Shown here piece by piece: positions 41,258 through 49,336 of a stretch of 64,000 nt of DNA. Positions within the stretch are counted from its first letter, which is position 1. Each line of letters opens with the position of its first letter. The notes under the pieces were generated by a model. That model worked only from the letters and a program-made list of their open reading frames with translations. It was not told the DNA's origin and did not search any database. The stretch spans positions 6,617,001 through 6,681,000 of the forward strand of contig NZ_CP163443.1 in the NCBI RefSeq assembly GCF_041053055.1. Reading direction: 5' to 3'. Source of the DNA: Streptomyces sp. R41. GTDB lineage: Bacteria > Actinomycetota > Actinomycetes > Streptomycetales > Streptomycetaceae. A program made the translations under genes and the position numbers.

Positions 41258-44200
41258 TTGCGCAGACAAGTGAAAAGAGCGTGCGCGGCGACCATCGCCA
41301 CGGCAGCAGCCGTGGCCCTGGCGGCGGGAATGACCAGCCCGGCGTCCGCGAAGCAGGAACACGCGAGCAGCGCGTCCAAGGCCGGGCTCGTGGCCCGGCA
41401 CCACATCACGCTGATCACCGGTGACCGGGTGGCCGTCGACGCCAAGGGCCGTGTCGTCGGCTTCGAACGCGCCAAGGGCCGCGCCCACATACCCGTCTCG
41501 ATCCGCAAGGCGGACGGTCACACGCTCGTGGTGCCGGCCGACGCCCAGCGCCTGATAGCCGGCGGCAAGCTGGACCAGCGGCTGTTCGATGTCACCGAGT
41601 TGAACAAGGCGGCGACTCGCAAGGCCCAGAAGCAGGGCCTGAAGCTGATCGTCGGCTACAAGGGAGCCGCGACCGCCGCCAAGGCCGACGTCCGCGAGGC
41701 GGGCACGCTCCGCCGGACCCTGAAGTCCCTGAACGCGGACGCGGTGCTGACGCCGAAGCAGGACGCGGCGGAGCTCTGGTCGGCGGTCACCAACGGCGGC
41801 AGCGCGGCCTCCGGCATCGCGCACGTCTGGCTGGACGGCGTCCGCAAGGCGAGCCTCGACAAGTCGGTGCCGCAGATCGGCGCCCCGAAGGCGTGGGCGG
41901 CGGGCTACGACGGCAAGGGCGTCAAGATCGCCGTGCTGGACACGGGCGTCGACGCGACCCACCCGGACCTCAAGGACCAGGTGATCGCGGCCAAGAACTT
42001 CTCCACCTCCGCCGACGCCACCGACCACTTCGGCCACGGCACGCACGTCGCCTCGATCGCGGCGGGCACGGGCGCGAAGTCGAACGGCAAGTACAAGGGT
42101 GTCGCTCCCGGCGCGAAGATCCTGAGCGGCAAGGTCCTCAGCGACGACGGCTACGGAGACGACTCCACCATCCTCGCGGGCATGGAGTGGGCCGCCGACC
42201 AGGGCGCCGACGTCGTCAACCTGAGCCTGGGCGGCGGCGACACCCCGGAGATCGACCCGCTCGAGGCCGAGGTCAACAAGCTCTCCGAGCAGAAGGGCAT
42301 CCTCTTCGCGATCGCCGCCGGCAACGACGGCGACTTCGGCGAGCAGACCATCGGCTCCCCGGGCAGCGCGGCCGACGCGCTCACCGTCGGCGCGGTCGAC
42401 GACAACGACAAGCTGGCGTCCTTCTCCAGCCGCGGCCCCGGCCTCGACGGCGCCATCAAGCCCGATGTGACCGCACCCGGCGTGGACATCACGGCGGCCG
42501 CGGCCCCGGGCAGCCTCATCGACAAGGAGGTCGGCGAGAAGCCCCCGGGCTATCTGACGATCTCCGGTACGTCGATGGCGACCCCGCATGTCGCGGGCGC
42601 GGCGGCGATCCTCAAGCAGGAGCACCCGGACTGGACGTTCGCCGAGCTCAAGGGTGCGCTGACCGGCTCCGCCAAGGGCGGCAAGTACACGCCGTTCGAG
42701 CAGGGTTCGGGCCGTATCGCCGTCGACAAGGCGATCAAGCAGTCCGTGATCGCCGACCCGAACTCGGTGAGCTTCGGCGTCCAGCAGTGGCCGCACACCG
42801 ACGACAAGCCGGTGACCAGGCAGCTCACCTACCGCAACCTCGGCAAGACCGACGTCACCCTGACCCTCTCGGCGACCGCCACCAACCCCAAGGGCCAGGC
42901 GGCTCCTTCGGGCTTCTTCAAGCTCGGCGCGAAGACGGTCAAGGTCCCGGCGGGCGGCAAGGCCTCGGTCGACGTCACCGTCAACACCAAGCTGGGCGGC
43001 ACCACGGACGGCGCGTACTCGGCGTACGTGACGGCCACGGGCGGCGGCCAGTCGGTGCGGACCGCGGCCGCCGTGCAGCGCGAAGTGGAGTCGTACGACG
43101 TCAAGCTGAAGTACCTCGTGCGTGACGGGCAGCAGCCCATCCACCTCACCGACCTCTACGCCTACTCGGGCCTGGCCAACGGGCGGGACTTCTTCTCGCA
43201 GGGCACCGGGGCCACGGAGACCATCCGCGTGCCCAAGGGCACCTACATCCTCGACTCCCAGCTGGTCAAGGACCTCACCACCATCGAGGGCGGTATCGAC
43301 TGGCTGGTCCAGCCCAGGCTGAGCGTCACCAAGAACACCACGGTGACCGTCGACCAGCGCACGGCCAAGGCCGCCGACATCACGGTGCCGGACACCCAGG
43401 CGAAGCCGGTGTCCGCGATGGTCTCCTACATGTTCGACCCGGCGGGCGTCGGCGTCGGCGTGGGCCTGGACTCCTTCCAGGACCTGCGGGTCGGCCACAT
43501 CGGCCCGGCGGTCTCCTCCGGTCTGTTCCAGAGCTGGTCGGGTACCTGGACCAAGGGCGACAGCACCGAGTACGACGTGTTCACCGGCGCCAAGGTCACC
43601 AAGCTGCAGGGCGCGCACGTCAAGCACTACAAGGCGAGCGAACTGGCCACGGTGAAGACGAACCTGGGGGCGGCGTCCTCCGGCAAGACGGGTGCGGTCA
43701 CCGCGTACGGCTTCCTGCCGAGCGACTTCTCCTTCGGGATCGGCGTCGAGCAGAAGCTGCCGGGCACGCGCACGCTGCACGTCTCCACCGGTGACCAGGT
43801 CCAGTGGGGCCTCGACTTCGAGCAGTACGGCGGCAAGGACGCCCAGGGCTTCCCGATCAGCGAGGCCTTCTACACACTGGGCGACCCGCAGACCTTCAAG
43901 GCGGGCAACAGCTACACGAAGACGTTCAACACCGGTGTCTTCGGCCCGAAGATCGGCGGTCTGTACGGCGTCTACCGCGACGGCAAGTACATCAGTGGCT
44001 ATCTGCCGGTGTTCGCCGACGGCCAGTCGCACGCCGGGGCCTCGCTCTACACCTCGGTCAAGACCACCCTGTACCGCAACGGCACCAAGGTCGCCGAGAC
44101 CGACGACCCGCTGGACGGCAGCGGCCAGTTCAAGGTGCCGGACGCGGACGCGGCGTACAAGCTGACCACGTCCATCAAGCGTTCCGTGAAGGTGGCCGCG

Positions 44201-44563
44201 GCCTCCACGCGGATCGACGCGAGCTGGACCTTCCGCTCCAAGAAGGTCGACACGGCGAAGCTGCCGGTCTCCACGGCCCGCTTCGGCGCGTCCCTCGGCC
44301 TGGACAGCCGCGGGCCCGCCGACCAGAAGGTCACCATCCCGGTCACCGTCCAGGGTGCGGCCGCGGGCTCCAACCTCCAGTCGCTGTCCGTGTACGTCTC
44401 GTACGACTACGGCCAGACGTGGACCAAGCTCGACGTCAAGAACGGCAAGATCACCTTCAAGAACCCGGCGAAGGGAAAGGGCATCTCGTTCCACGCCAAG
44501 ATCGCCGACAAGAAGGGGAACAAGTCGACGATCTCGATCTACAACGCGTACTACGGGAAGTGA
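41258..44563 (+). CDS. Large secreted S8-family subtilase
   Basis: A 1101-residue exported serine protease. The signal peptide (LRRQVKRACAATIATAAAVA..., cleavage near ASA, residue 31) and a propeptide of about 150 residues precede the catalytic domain. The triad is intact: Asp in IAVLDTGVDATHPDL (about 227), His in HFGHGTHVASIAAG (about 263), Ser in ISGTSMATPHVAGAA (about 438), oxyanion Asn in AIAAGNDGDFG. After that come several beta-rich C-terminal domains of about 600 residues. TTG 41258 is preferred, next to AGGGGG; GTG 41270 is possible. Likely an extracellular degradative enzyme. Confidence 0.92.
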   Translation: MRRQVKRACAATIATAAAVALAAGMTSPASAKQEHASSASKAGLVARHHITLITGDRVAVDAKGRVVGFERAKGRAHIPVSIRKADGHTLVVPADAQRLIAGGKLDQRLFDVTELNKAATRKAQKQGLKLIVGYKGAATAAKADVREAGTLRRTLKSLNADAVLTPKQDAAELWSAVTNGGSAASGIAHVWLDGVRKASLDKSVPQIGAPKAWAAGYDGKGVKIAVLDTGVDATHPDLKDQVIAAKNFSTSADATDHFGHGTHVASIAAGTGAKSNGKYKGVAPGAKILSGKVLSDDGYGDDSTILAGMEWAADQGADVVNLSLGGGDTPEIDPLEAEVNKLSEQKGILFAIAAGNDGDFGEQTIGSPGSAADALTVGAVDDNDKLASFSSRGPGLDGAIKPDVTAPGVDITAAAAPGSLIDKEVGEKPPGYLTISGTSMATPHVAGAAAILKQEHPDWTFAELKGALTGSAKGGKYTPFEQGSGRIAVDKAIKQSVIADPNSVSFGVQQWPHTDDKPVTRQLTYRNLGKTDVTLTLSATATNPKGQAAPSGFFKLGAKTVKVPAGGKASVDVTVNTKLGGTTDGAYSAYVTATGGGQSVRTAAAVQREVESYDVKLKYLVRDGQQPIHLTDLYAYSGLANGRDFFSQGTGATETIRVPKGTYILDSQLVKDLTTIEGGIDWLVQPRLSVTKNTTVTVDQRTAKAADITVPDTQAKPVSAMVSYMFDPAGVGVGVGLDSFQDLRVGHIGPAVSSGLFQSWSGTWTKGDSTEYDVFTGAKVTKLQGAHVKHYKASELATVKTNLGAASSGKTGAVTAYGFLPSDFSFGIGVEQKLPGTRTLHVSTGDQVQWGLDFEQYGGKDAQGFPISEAFYTLGDPQTFKAGNSYTKTFNTGVFGPKIGGLYGVYRDGKYISGYLPVFADGQSHAGASLYTSVKTTLYRNGTKVAETDDPLDGSGQFKVPDADAAYKLTTSIKRSVKVAAASTRIDASWTFRSKKVDTAKLPVSTARFGASLGLDSRGPADQKVTIPVTVQGAAAGSNLQSLSVYVSYDYGQTWTKLDVKNGKITFKNPAKGKGISFHAKIADKKGNKSTISIYNAYYGK

Positions 44564-44613
44564 GGCGTGAGGTGTCGGCGGCCGGGTTTCGCTGAACGCT
44601 GACACGACCGGAC

Positions 44614-44644
44614 GGCCCGTCGGAAGGAGCGCTTCCGGCGGGCC
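44614..44644. terminator. Terminator after the subtilase gene
   Basis: A 13-bp stem, GGCCCGTCGGAAG (44614-44626) with CTTCCGGCGGGCC (44632-44644), one G-U pair and a five-base loop. Confidence 0.8.
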
Positions 44645-44664
44645 CTCCGTGTTTGTGTGGGGGC

Positions 44665-45435
44665 ATGACCGTTTCGACTGTCGAATACATCCGGTACCGG
44701 ATTCCCGAGCAGCAGTCGGCGGAGTTCCTGGCCGCCTACACCCGGGCCGCCGCCCAGCTGGCCGCGGCCCCGCAGTGCGTCGACTACGAACTCGCGCGCT
44801 GCGAGGAGGACTTCGAGCACTTCATCCTGCGGATCACCTGGACGTCGACCGAGGACCACGTCGAGGGCTTTCGCAAGTCCGACCTCTTCCCCGACTTCCT
44901 CGCCGACATCCGCCCCTACATCGGCAGCATCGAGGAGATGCGCCACTACAAGCCGACGACGGTACGGGGCACGGGCGCGTCCGTGCCCACGCTCTACGCC
45001 TGGGCGGGCGGCGCCGAGGCCTTCAGCCGTCTGACCGAGGTCTTCTACGACAAGGTCCTCAAGGACGATCTCCTCGCCCCGCTGTTCGCGGACCTCGCCC
45101 CCGAACACGCCGCGCATGTCGCCCTCTGGCTCGGCGAGGTCTTCGGCGGACCGCCGGAGTACTCCGGGACCCAGGGCGGGCACGGGCACATGGTCGCCAA
45201 GCACTTCGGCAAGAACATCACCGAGGTCCAGCGGCGTCGCTGGGTGAACCTCCTCCAGGACGCGGCGGACGACGCCGGCCTTCCCACCGACGCCGAGTTC
45301 CGCTCCGCGTTCGTCGCGTACGCGGAGTGGGGGACACGCCTGGCCGTGTACTTCTCGGGGCCGGACGCGGTGCCTCCGGGGGAGCAGCCGATCCCGAAGT
45401 GGACGTGGGGGTCGGCCCCGCCGTACCGGGGGTGA
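44665..45435 (+). CDS. Fusion of an antibiotic-biosynthesis-monooxygenase domain and a group II truncated haemoglobin
   Basis: A 256-residue cytoplasmic protein with two parts. Residues 1-95 form an ABM-type ferredoxin-like domain (VEYIRYRIPEQQSAEFLAAY, later DYELARCEEDFEHFILRITW). Residues about 115-256 are a truncated haemoglobin: helix B/E LTEVFYDKVLKDDLLAPLF, proximal His segment HGHMVAKHFGKN and the Trp of RRRWVNLLQD that marks group II (trHbO). The haem domain may supply or sense oxygen or NO for the oxygenase-like domain. ATG 44665 follows GTGGGGGC. It is monocistronic. Confidence 0.88.
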   Translation: MTVSTVEYIRYRIPEQQSAEFLAAYTRAAAQLAAAPQCVDYELARCEEDFEHFILRITWTSTEDHVEGFRKSDLFPDFLADIRPYIGSIEEMRHYKPTTVRGTGASVPTLYAWAGGAEAFSRLTEVFYDKVLKDDLLAPLFADLAPEHAAHVALWLGEVFGGPPEYSGTQGGHGHMVAKHFGKNITEVQRRRWVNLLQDAADDAGLPTDAEFRSAFVAYAEWGTRLAVYFSGPDAVPPGEQPIPKWTWGSAPPYRG

Positions 45436-45446
45436 GGGATGGGTTT

Positions 45447-45589
45447 CTCCGCGCCCCGAAAAGGGGCGCGGGGAACTGCGCAGTCTTTTGGCGGGGGCCT
45501 GGGGGCGGCAGCCCCCAGGGACGATGGGGGTCCCCCCGCTCGAGCGAAGCCGAGAGTGGGGGAGGGCAGGGGCGGAGGAGCCGAAAAAG
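45447..45589. repeat. Dispersed intergenic repeat, copy 5, with a nested second repeat
   Basis: Has the core GGGGCGCGGGGAACTGCGC, GGGGGCGGCAGCCCCC and the tail GGGCAGGGGCGGAGGAGCCG. Between the last two lies a separate block, GGTCCCCCCGCTCGAGCGAA with its inverse side GAGAGTGGGGGAG, not seen in the other copies. Confidence 0.75.
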
Positions 45590-45590
45590 A

Positions 45591-46505
45591 TTACGGCGGT
45601 GACGCGGCGCCCGCGCGGGTCGCGTCCCTTCCCCAGGACGCCAGCAGGCGCAACGCCTCCGCCGAGGCGGACCCAGGCTCCGCGTGATACGTGATCAACG
45701 CCTGCTCGCTGTCGTCGGACAGCCGGAACGACTCGAACTGCAGCGCCAAGTCCCCGACCAGCGGATGCCGCAGCCGCTTCACACCGTGGGTCTTCTCCTT
45801 CACGTCATGCGTGGCCCACAGCCGCCGAAAGTCCTCGCTCTTCACGGAGAGCTCGCCGACCAGGGCCGAGAGCTGCGGATCGTCCGGATGACAGCCCGCG
45901 TCCATGCGCAGATGGCAGACGATGTCGATCGCCTTCTGTTCCCACTCCACGAACAGCTCGCGGTACTCGGGCTTCAGGAACACCATCCGCGCCCAGTTCC
46001 GCTCCTGCGGCGGCAGCTCCGACCAGTCCCCGAAGACGGCCGCGGCCATCCGGTTCCACACGAGGATGTCCGAGCGCCGCCCGGTGATGTACGCCGGGAC
46101 GCCGTCCAACGTGTCGAGCAGTTGCCGCAAGGCCCCCCGCACCTGCTGCGGCCGAGCCGTCTGCTTCTTCTTGTGCTGCTTGGGTTTCGCGAGGTGGGTG
46201 AGATGCGCGTGCTCGGCGTCGGTGAGCCGCAGGGCGCGGGCGATCGCGTTGAGCACCTCGGCCGACACGTTCCGCCCGTTGCCCTGCTCCAGGCGCGTGT
46301 AGTACGCGACGGACACCCCGGCCAGCTGCGCCAGCTCCTCGCGGCGTAGCCCGGGCACACGGCGGTGCCGCCCGAAGTCCGGCAGCCCGACGTCCTCCGG
46401 CTTCAGCCGGGCCCGGCGGGTGCGCAGGAACTCGCTGAGCTCGGCACGCCGGTCCAGCGGCTGCCCCGTTCCGCCCGCGGGACCCGGAGAGGGATGTTCA
46501 TCCAT
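45591..46505 (-). CDS. XRE-family regulator with MmyB-like ligand-binding domain
   Basis: A 304-residue regulator. The helix-turn-helix (RREELAQLAGVSVAYYTRLE, about residues 55-85) is followed by a PAS-like MmyB domain (ILVWNRMAAAVFGDWSELPP, later GDLALQFESFRLSDDSEQAL). Members of this widespread actinobacterial family usually sit beside, and repress, a dehydrogenase or reductase gene; here the divergent alcohol dehydrogenase is the obvious target. ATG 46505 opens a Pro/Gly-rich N-terminus. Confidence 0.9.
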   Translation of the reverse strand: MDEHPSPGPAGGTGQPLDRRAELSEFLRTRRARLKPEDVGLPDFGRHRRVPGLRREELAQLAGVSVAYYTRLEQGNGRNVSAEVLNAIARALRLTDAEHAHLTHLAKPKQHKKKQTARPQQVRGALRQLLDTLDGVPAYITGRRSDILVWNRMAAAVFGDWSELPPQERNWARMVFLKPEYRELFVEWEQKAIDIVCHLRMDAGCHPDDPQLSALVGELSVKSEDFRRLWATHDVKEKTHGVKRLRHPLVGDLALQFESFRLSDDSEQALITYHAEPGSASAEALRLLASWGRDATRAGAASPP

Positions 46506-46523
46506 ACGTCCAGTATTCACGGT

Positions 46524-46577
46524 CGTACGCAGAGAAGCCTGACCCCGCCAGTAGTAGGACCAGCGAACGTACGCAGA
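46524..46577. promoter_or_regulatory. Paired CGTACGCAGA repeats between the XRE and alcohol dehydrogenase genes
   Basis: CGTACGCAGA occurs at 46524-46533 and 46568-46577, 44 bases (about four helical turns) apart in the divergent promoter region, a candidate binding site for the XRE protein. Confidence 0.45.
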
Positions 46578-46619
46578 ACTGTGGCCTGGGTGAATGCTGT
46601 GAGCCGGGGCAAGCTGAAT

Positions 46620-46649
46620 CCTGTGCCCGACCGAAGGCAGCCGGGCACA
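46620..46649 (+). promoter_or_regulatory. Hairpin in the alcohol dehydrogenase leader
   Basis: CTGTGCCCG (46620-46628) and CGGGCACAG (46641-46649) form a 9-bp perfect stem ending 31 bases before the ATG. It may be mRNA-stabilising or an operator; nothing decides between these. Confidence 0.4.
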
Positions 46650-46680
46650 GGACAGACCACTCCTTAGGAGAACCCCCGGC

Positions 46681-47721
46681 ATGACCACTGTTGCTGCGTA
46701 CGCCGCTCCCGCCGCCAAGGCTCCGCTGGAGCGCACCACCATCGAGCGTCGCGAGGTCGGCGAGTTCGACGTCCTGATCGACATCAAGTTCGCCGGTATC
46801 TGCCACTCCGACATCCACCAGGCCCGCGAGGGCTGGGGCGAGGCCATCTTCCCGATGGTGCCGGGCCACGAGATCGCCGGCATCGTCTCCGAGGTCGGCT
46901 CCGGTGTCACCAAGTTCAAGGTCGGCGACCGCGTGGGCGTCGGCTGCCTGGTCGACTCCTGCCGCGAGTGCGAGAACTGCAAGGCCGGCCTGGAGCAGTA
47001 CTGCACCGGCGGCAACGTCGGCACGTACAACGCCGTCGGCAAGGACGGTGAGCCCACCTACGGCGGCTACTCCGAGAAGATCGTCGTGGACGAGAACTTC
47101 ACCGTTCGCATCCCCGACGGCCTGTCCCTCGACGAGGCCGCGCCGCTGCTCTGCGCCGGCATCACCACGTACTCCCCGCTCAAGCACTGGAACGCCGGCC
47201 CCGGCAAGAAGGTCGCCGTCCTCGGCATGGGCGGCCTCGGCCACATGGGCGTCAAGATCGCGCACGCGCTCGGTGCCGAGGTCACGGTCCTCTCCCAGTC
47301 GCTCCGCAAGAAGGACGACGGACTGAAGCTGGGTGCCGACCACTACTACGCCACCAGCGACCCGAAGACCTTCGAGGAGCTGAAGGGCACCTTCGACCTC
47401 ATCCTGTCGACGGTCTCGGCCCCGCTGAACCTGGACGCGTTCCTGTCCTTGCTGAAGACGGACGGCGCCTTCGTGAACGTCGGCGCCCCTGAGGAGCCCG
47501 TCAAGCTCAACCTCTTCTCGGTGATCGGCGGCCGCAAGACCCTCGCGGGCTCCGGCATCGGCGGCATCCAGGAAACCCAGGAGATGCTCGACTTCTGCGC
47601 CGAGCACGGCTTCGGCGCCGAGATCGAACTGATCAGCGCCTCCGAGATCAACGACGCGTACGAGCGCGTGCTGGCGAGCGACGTCCGCTACCGCTTCGTG
47701 ATCGACACCGCCACGATCTAG
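46681..47721 (+). CDS. Zinc-dependent NAD(P) alcohol dehydrogenase (YahK/cinnamyl-alcohol type)
   Basis: A 346-residue medium-chain dehydrogenase that reduces aldehydes or oxidises alcohols. Catalytic zinc ligands are in [10 protein letters not shown] and [10 protein letters not shown]; the structural zinc four-Cys loop is [16 protein letters not shown]; the nucleotide-binding Rossmann motif is [29 protein letters not shown] fits the YahK-like subgroup, which prefers NADPH. TTAGGAG stands before ATG 46681. It is divergent from an XRE regulator, its likely repressor. Confidence 0.92.
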   Translation: MTTVAAYAAPAAKAPLERTTIERREVGEFDVLIDIKFAGICHSDIHQAREGWGEAIFPMVPGHEIAGIVSEVGSGVTKFKVGDRVGVGCLVDSCRECENCKAGLEQYCTGGNVGTYNAVGKDGEPTYGGYSEKIVVDENFTVRIPDGLSLDEAAPLLCAGITTYSPLKHWNAGPGKKVAVLGMGGLGHMGVKIAHALGAEVTVLSQSLRKKDDGLKLGADHYYATSDPKTFEELKGTFDLILSTVSAPLNLDAFLSLLKTDGAFVNVGAPEEPVKLNLFSVIGGRKTLAGSGIGGIQETQEMLDFCAEHGFGAEIELISASEINDAYERVLASDVRYRFVIDTATI

Positions 47722-47976
47722 TTCTCGTGCGCGGAGCACGATCCAGTTCACGTGCGGAGAGGGCGTCGACAGGTCGTACGGCCGGTCGGCGCCCTCGGCG
47801 TTCCCGTCGTACGACTCGGGTATCCGCGTCTGCGCGAGTACGTGACCGCCGGGCGCGCCGAGCAGAGTCATCTCGTACGTGAACTCGCCCATGGGCGTGG
47901 CCAGTCGGACCGGGCGCGAGGTGAACGCGCCGACGGACCGGCACGCCCACCAGTGGGCCAGGTCGGGTGCGGCCGC
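47722..47976 (-). pseudogene. Remnant of an iron-box-linked gene truncated against the alcohol dehydrogenase
   Basis: On the minus strand an open frame with GC-rich third positions reads DLAHWWACRSVGAFTSRPVR, then GEFTYEMTLLGAPGGHVLAQ and [12 protein letters not shown], with no in-frame start near the promoter side (a stop at 47977) and running antisense into the alcohol dehydrogenase gene. It looks like a piece of a real protein that lost both ends. The family is not recognised. An iron-box-like site sits just upstream of it. Confidence 0.4.
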
Positions 47977-47987
47977 TCAACAATGAT

Positions 47988-48006
47988 GAAGGTAAGGCTT
48001 GCCTTA
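47988..48006. promoter_or_regulatory. Iron-box-like site (DtxR/DmdR type)
   Basis: GAAGGTAAGGCTTGCCTTA matches 16 of 19 positions of the DtxR-family consensus TWAGGTTAGSCTWACCTWA. It lies 90 bases before the glyoxalase-family gene and directly before the minus-strand remnant. Confidence 0.6.
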
Positions 48007-48096
48007 GTTGTCGCGCGGAGGGGTCTGGGATCAGCGGGCCGGGATGCCTACTGTGGAAGGGACGGAAGTACAGGCGCGTACGGGGAGGTTTTCGCC

Positions 48097-48483
48097 ATGC
48101 CCGTCGAGTTGAACCACACGATCGTCGCCGCCCACGACAAGAAGGCCTCGGCCCAGTTCCTCGCGGACATCCTGGGCCTCCAAGTGAGCCCGCAGTACGG
48201 CCCGTTCAGCCCGGTCCCGATCCCCAACGGCGTGACCCTCGACTACATGGACACGACCGGGACGATCACCCCGCAGCACTACGCCTTCCTCGTCTCGGAG
48301 GAAGACTTCGACAAGATCTTCGCCCGCATCCGGGCAGCCGGCCTCACCTACTGGGCGGACCCGGCCCACCGCCGCGTCAACGAGATCAACACCAACGACG
48401 GCGGCCGAGGCACCTACTTCGACGACCCGAACGGCCACAACCTGGAGATACTGACGCGACCGTACGGAAGTGGAGGCGACTGA
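48097..48483 (+). CDS. VOC (glyoxalase/bleomycin-resistance) family protein
   Basis: A 128-residue single VOC domain. Metal-ligand-like positions are His in ELNHTIVAAHD, His in TPQHYAFLV and Glu in NGHNLEILTRP, the pattern of glyoxalase I-like dioxygenases; RGTYFDDPNGHNLE is the typical C-terminal block. Substrate unknown. A GGGGAGG site precedes ATG 48097. The iron-box-like site upstream may place it under iron control. Confidence 0.88.
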   Translation: MPVELNHTIVAAHDKKASAQFLADILGLQVSPQYGPFSPVPIPNGVTLDYMDTTGTITPQHYAFLVSEEDFDKIFARIRAAGLTYWADPAHRRVNEINTNDGGRGTYFDDPNGHNLEILTRPYGSGGD

Positions 48484-48487
48484 TCGA

Positions 48488-49336
48488 TCAGGCCACGGTC
48501 CTCCTGATCCTGATGAGATCCAGGTCGGGATGGCCATCGGGATCGCCGGCGTCGTCGGCGAGCAGGTCCTCGTGCCTGATGGAGAAGTCCCCGTTGGGCA
48601 GAGTGCCACCGAAGTACTGCCCGACCACCCTGTCGGGAAGGAACTGCCGCAGGTCGTGGCGCATGTCCTCGTCATGGTCGACGGGGAAGCCCCACTCCTC
48701 CGGTGCCTCGTCGGTGCCGAACAGCACCCAGTGGTCCACCGGGACCTCGGAGTCGAGGTCGGGCACATCTCCCGTGTGGCAGTCCAGGGCCGGAAGCGTG
48801 AGCACGTCCGGGTCGATGGGCCTGTACCACATCAACAGCGGTTTGGACTGCGCGGCCTGCGCGTTGTCGAAGCAGCACACGGCGAGGGCACGCCCCGGAT
48901 ACCGCTCCTCGTAGAACCGCAGCAGCGCCTCACTCAGCCGGGGCCGCTTGTGCTCGGGCACCTCCGCGAGGGCCGTCGGCAGTGCGGTCGGAGTATGAGC
49001 GAGCAGCACCGTATAGATGTCGTGCTCGAAGACCTGAACCTCCGGCGTGGCATCCCACTCCATCCAGTCCATACCGGCGACTGACGCCACCGCGACGGGC
49101 CGCACGGCCTCCACCATCCGGTCAAGAACGTCCGAACTGCTTCCGATGGACAGGAAGTTGCGCGGCCCCATCCGATACGTCGGCAGGTGCAGCACCATGG
49201 CATTGGGGCCGTCGGCCAGATTGACCGCGGTGTTCTGGTAGCCCAGCACGTGAATCAAGCCGTGCACGGGATGCCGCAGGCGCCCGCCGTACAAGGTGGT
49301 ACCGGAGAACTCGGCCTGATCCATTGAGACGCACAT
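48488..49336 (-). CDS. Hypothetical protein
   Basis: A 282-residue cytoplasmic protein with no recognised domain. It starts MCVSMDQAEFSGTTLYGGRL, and has GLIHVLGYQNTAVNLADGPN and MVLHLPTYRMGPRNFLSIG; the C-terminal third is acidic (VDHDEDMRHDLRQFLPD) and ends LDLIRIRRTVA. ATG 49324 is an alternative start. It overlaps almost end to end with the convergent VOC gene. Composition is less biased than its neighbours. Beyond it lies an 850-base stretch without clear genes. Confidence 0.65.
   Translation of the reverse strand: MCVSMDQAEFSGTTLYGGRLRHPVHGLIHVLGYQNTAVNLADGPNAMVLHLPTYRMGPRNFLSIGSSSDVLDRMVEAVRPVAVASVAGMDWMEWDATPEVQVFEHDIYTVLLAHTPTALPTALAEVPEHKRPRLSEALLRFYEERYPGRALAVCCFDNAQAAQSKPLLMWYRPIDPDVLTLPALDCHTGDVPDLDSEVPVDHWVLFGTDEAPEEWGFPVDHDEDMRHDLRQFLPDRVVGQYFGGTLPNGDFSIRHEDLLADDAGDPDGHPDLDLIRIRRTVA

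Noticed and set aside
41240..44605. A 1121-codon minus-strand open frame opposite the subtilase
   Set aside because: It is the antisense mirror of a gene with intact catalytic motifs; long antisense frames are expected at this GC content and the translation is low-complexity.
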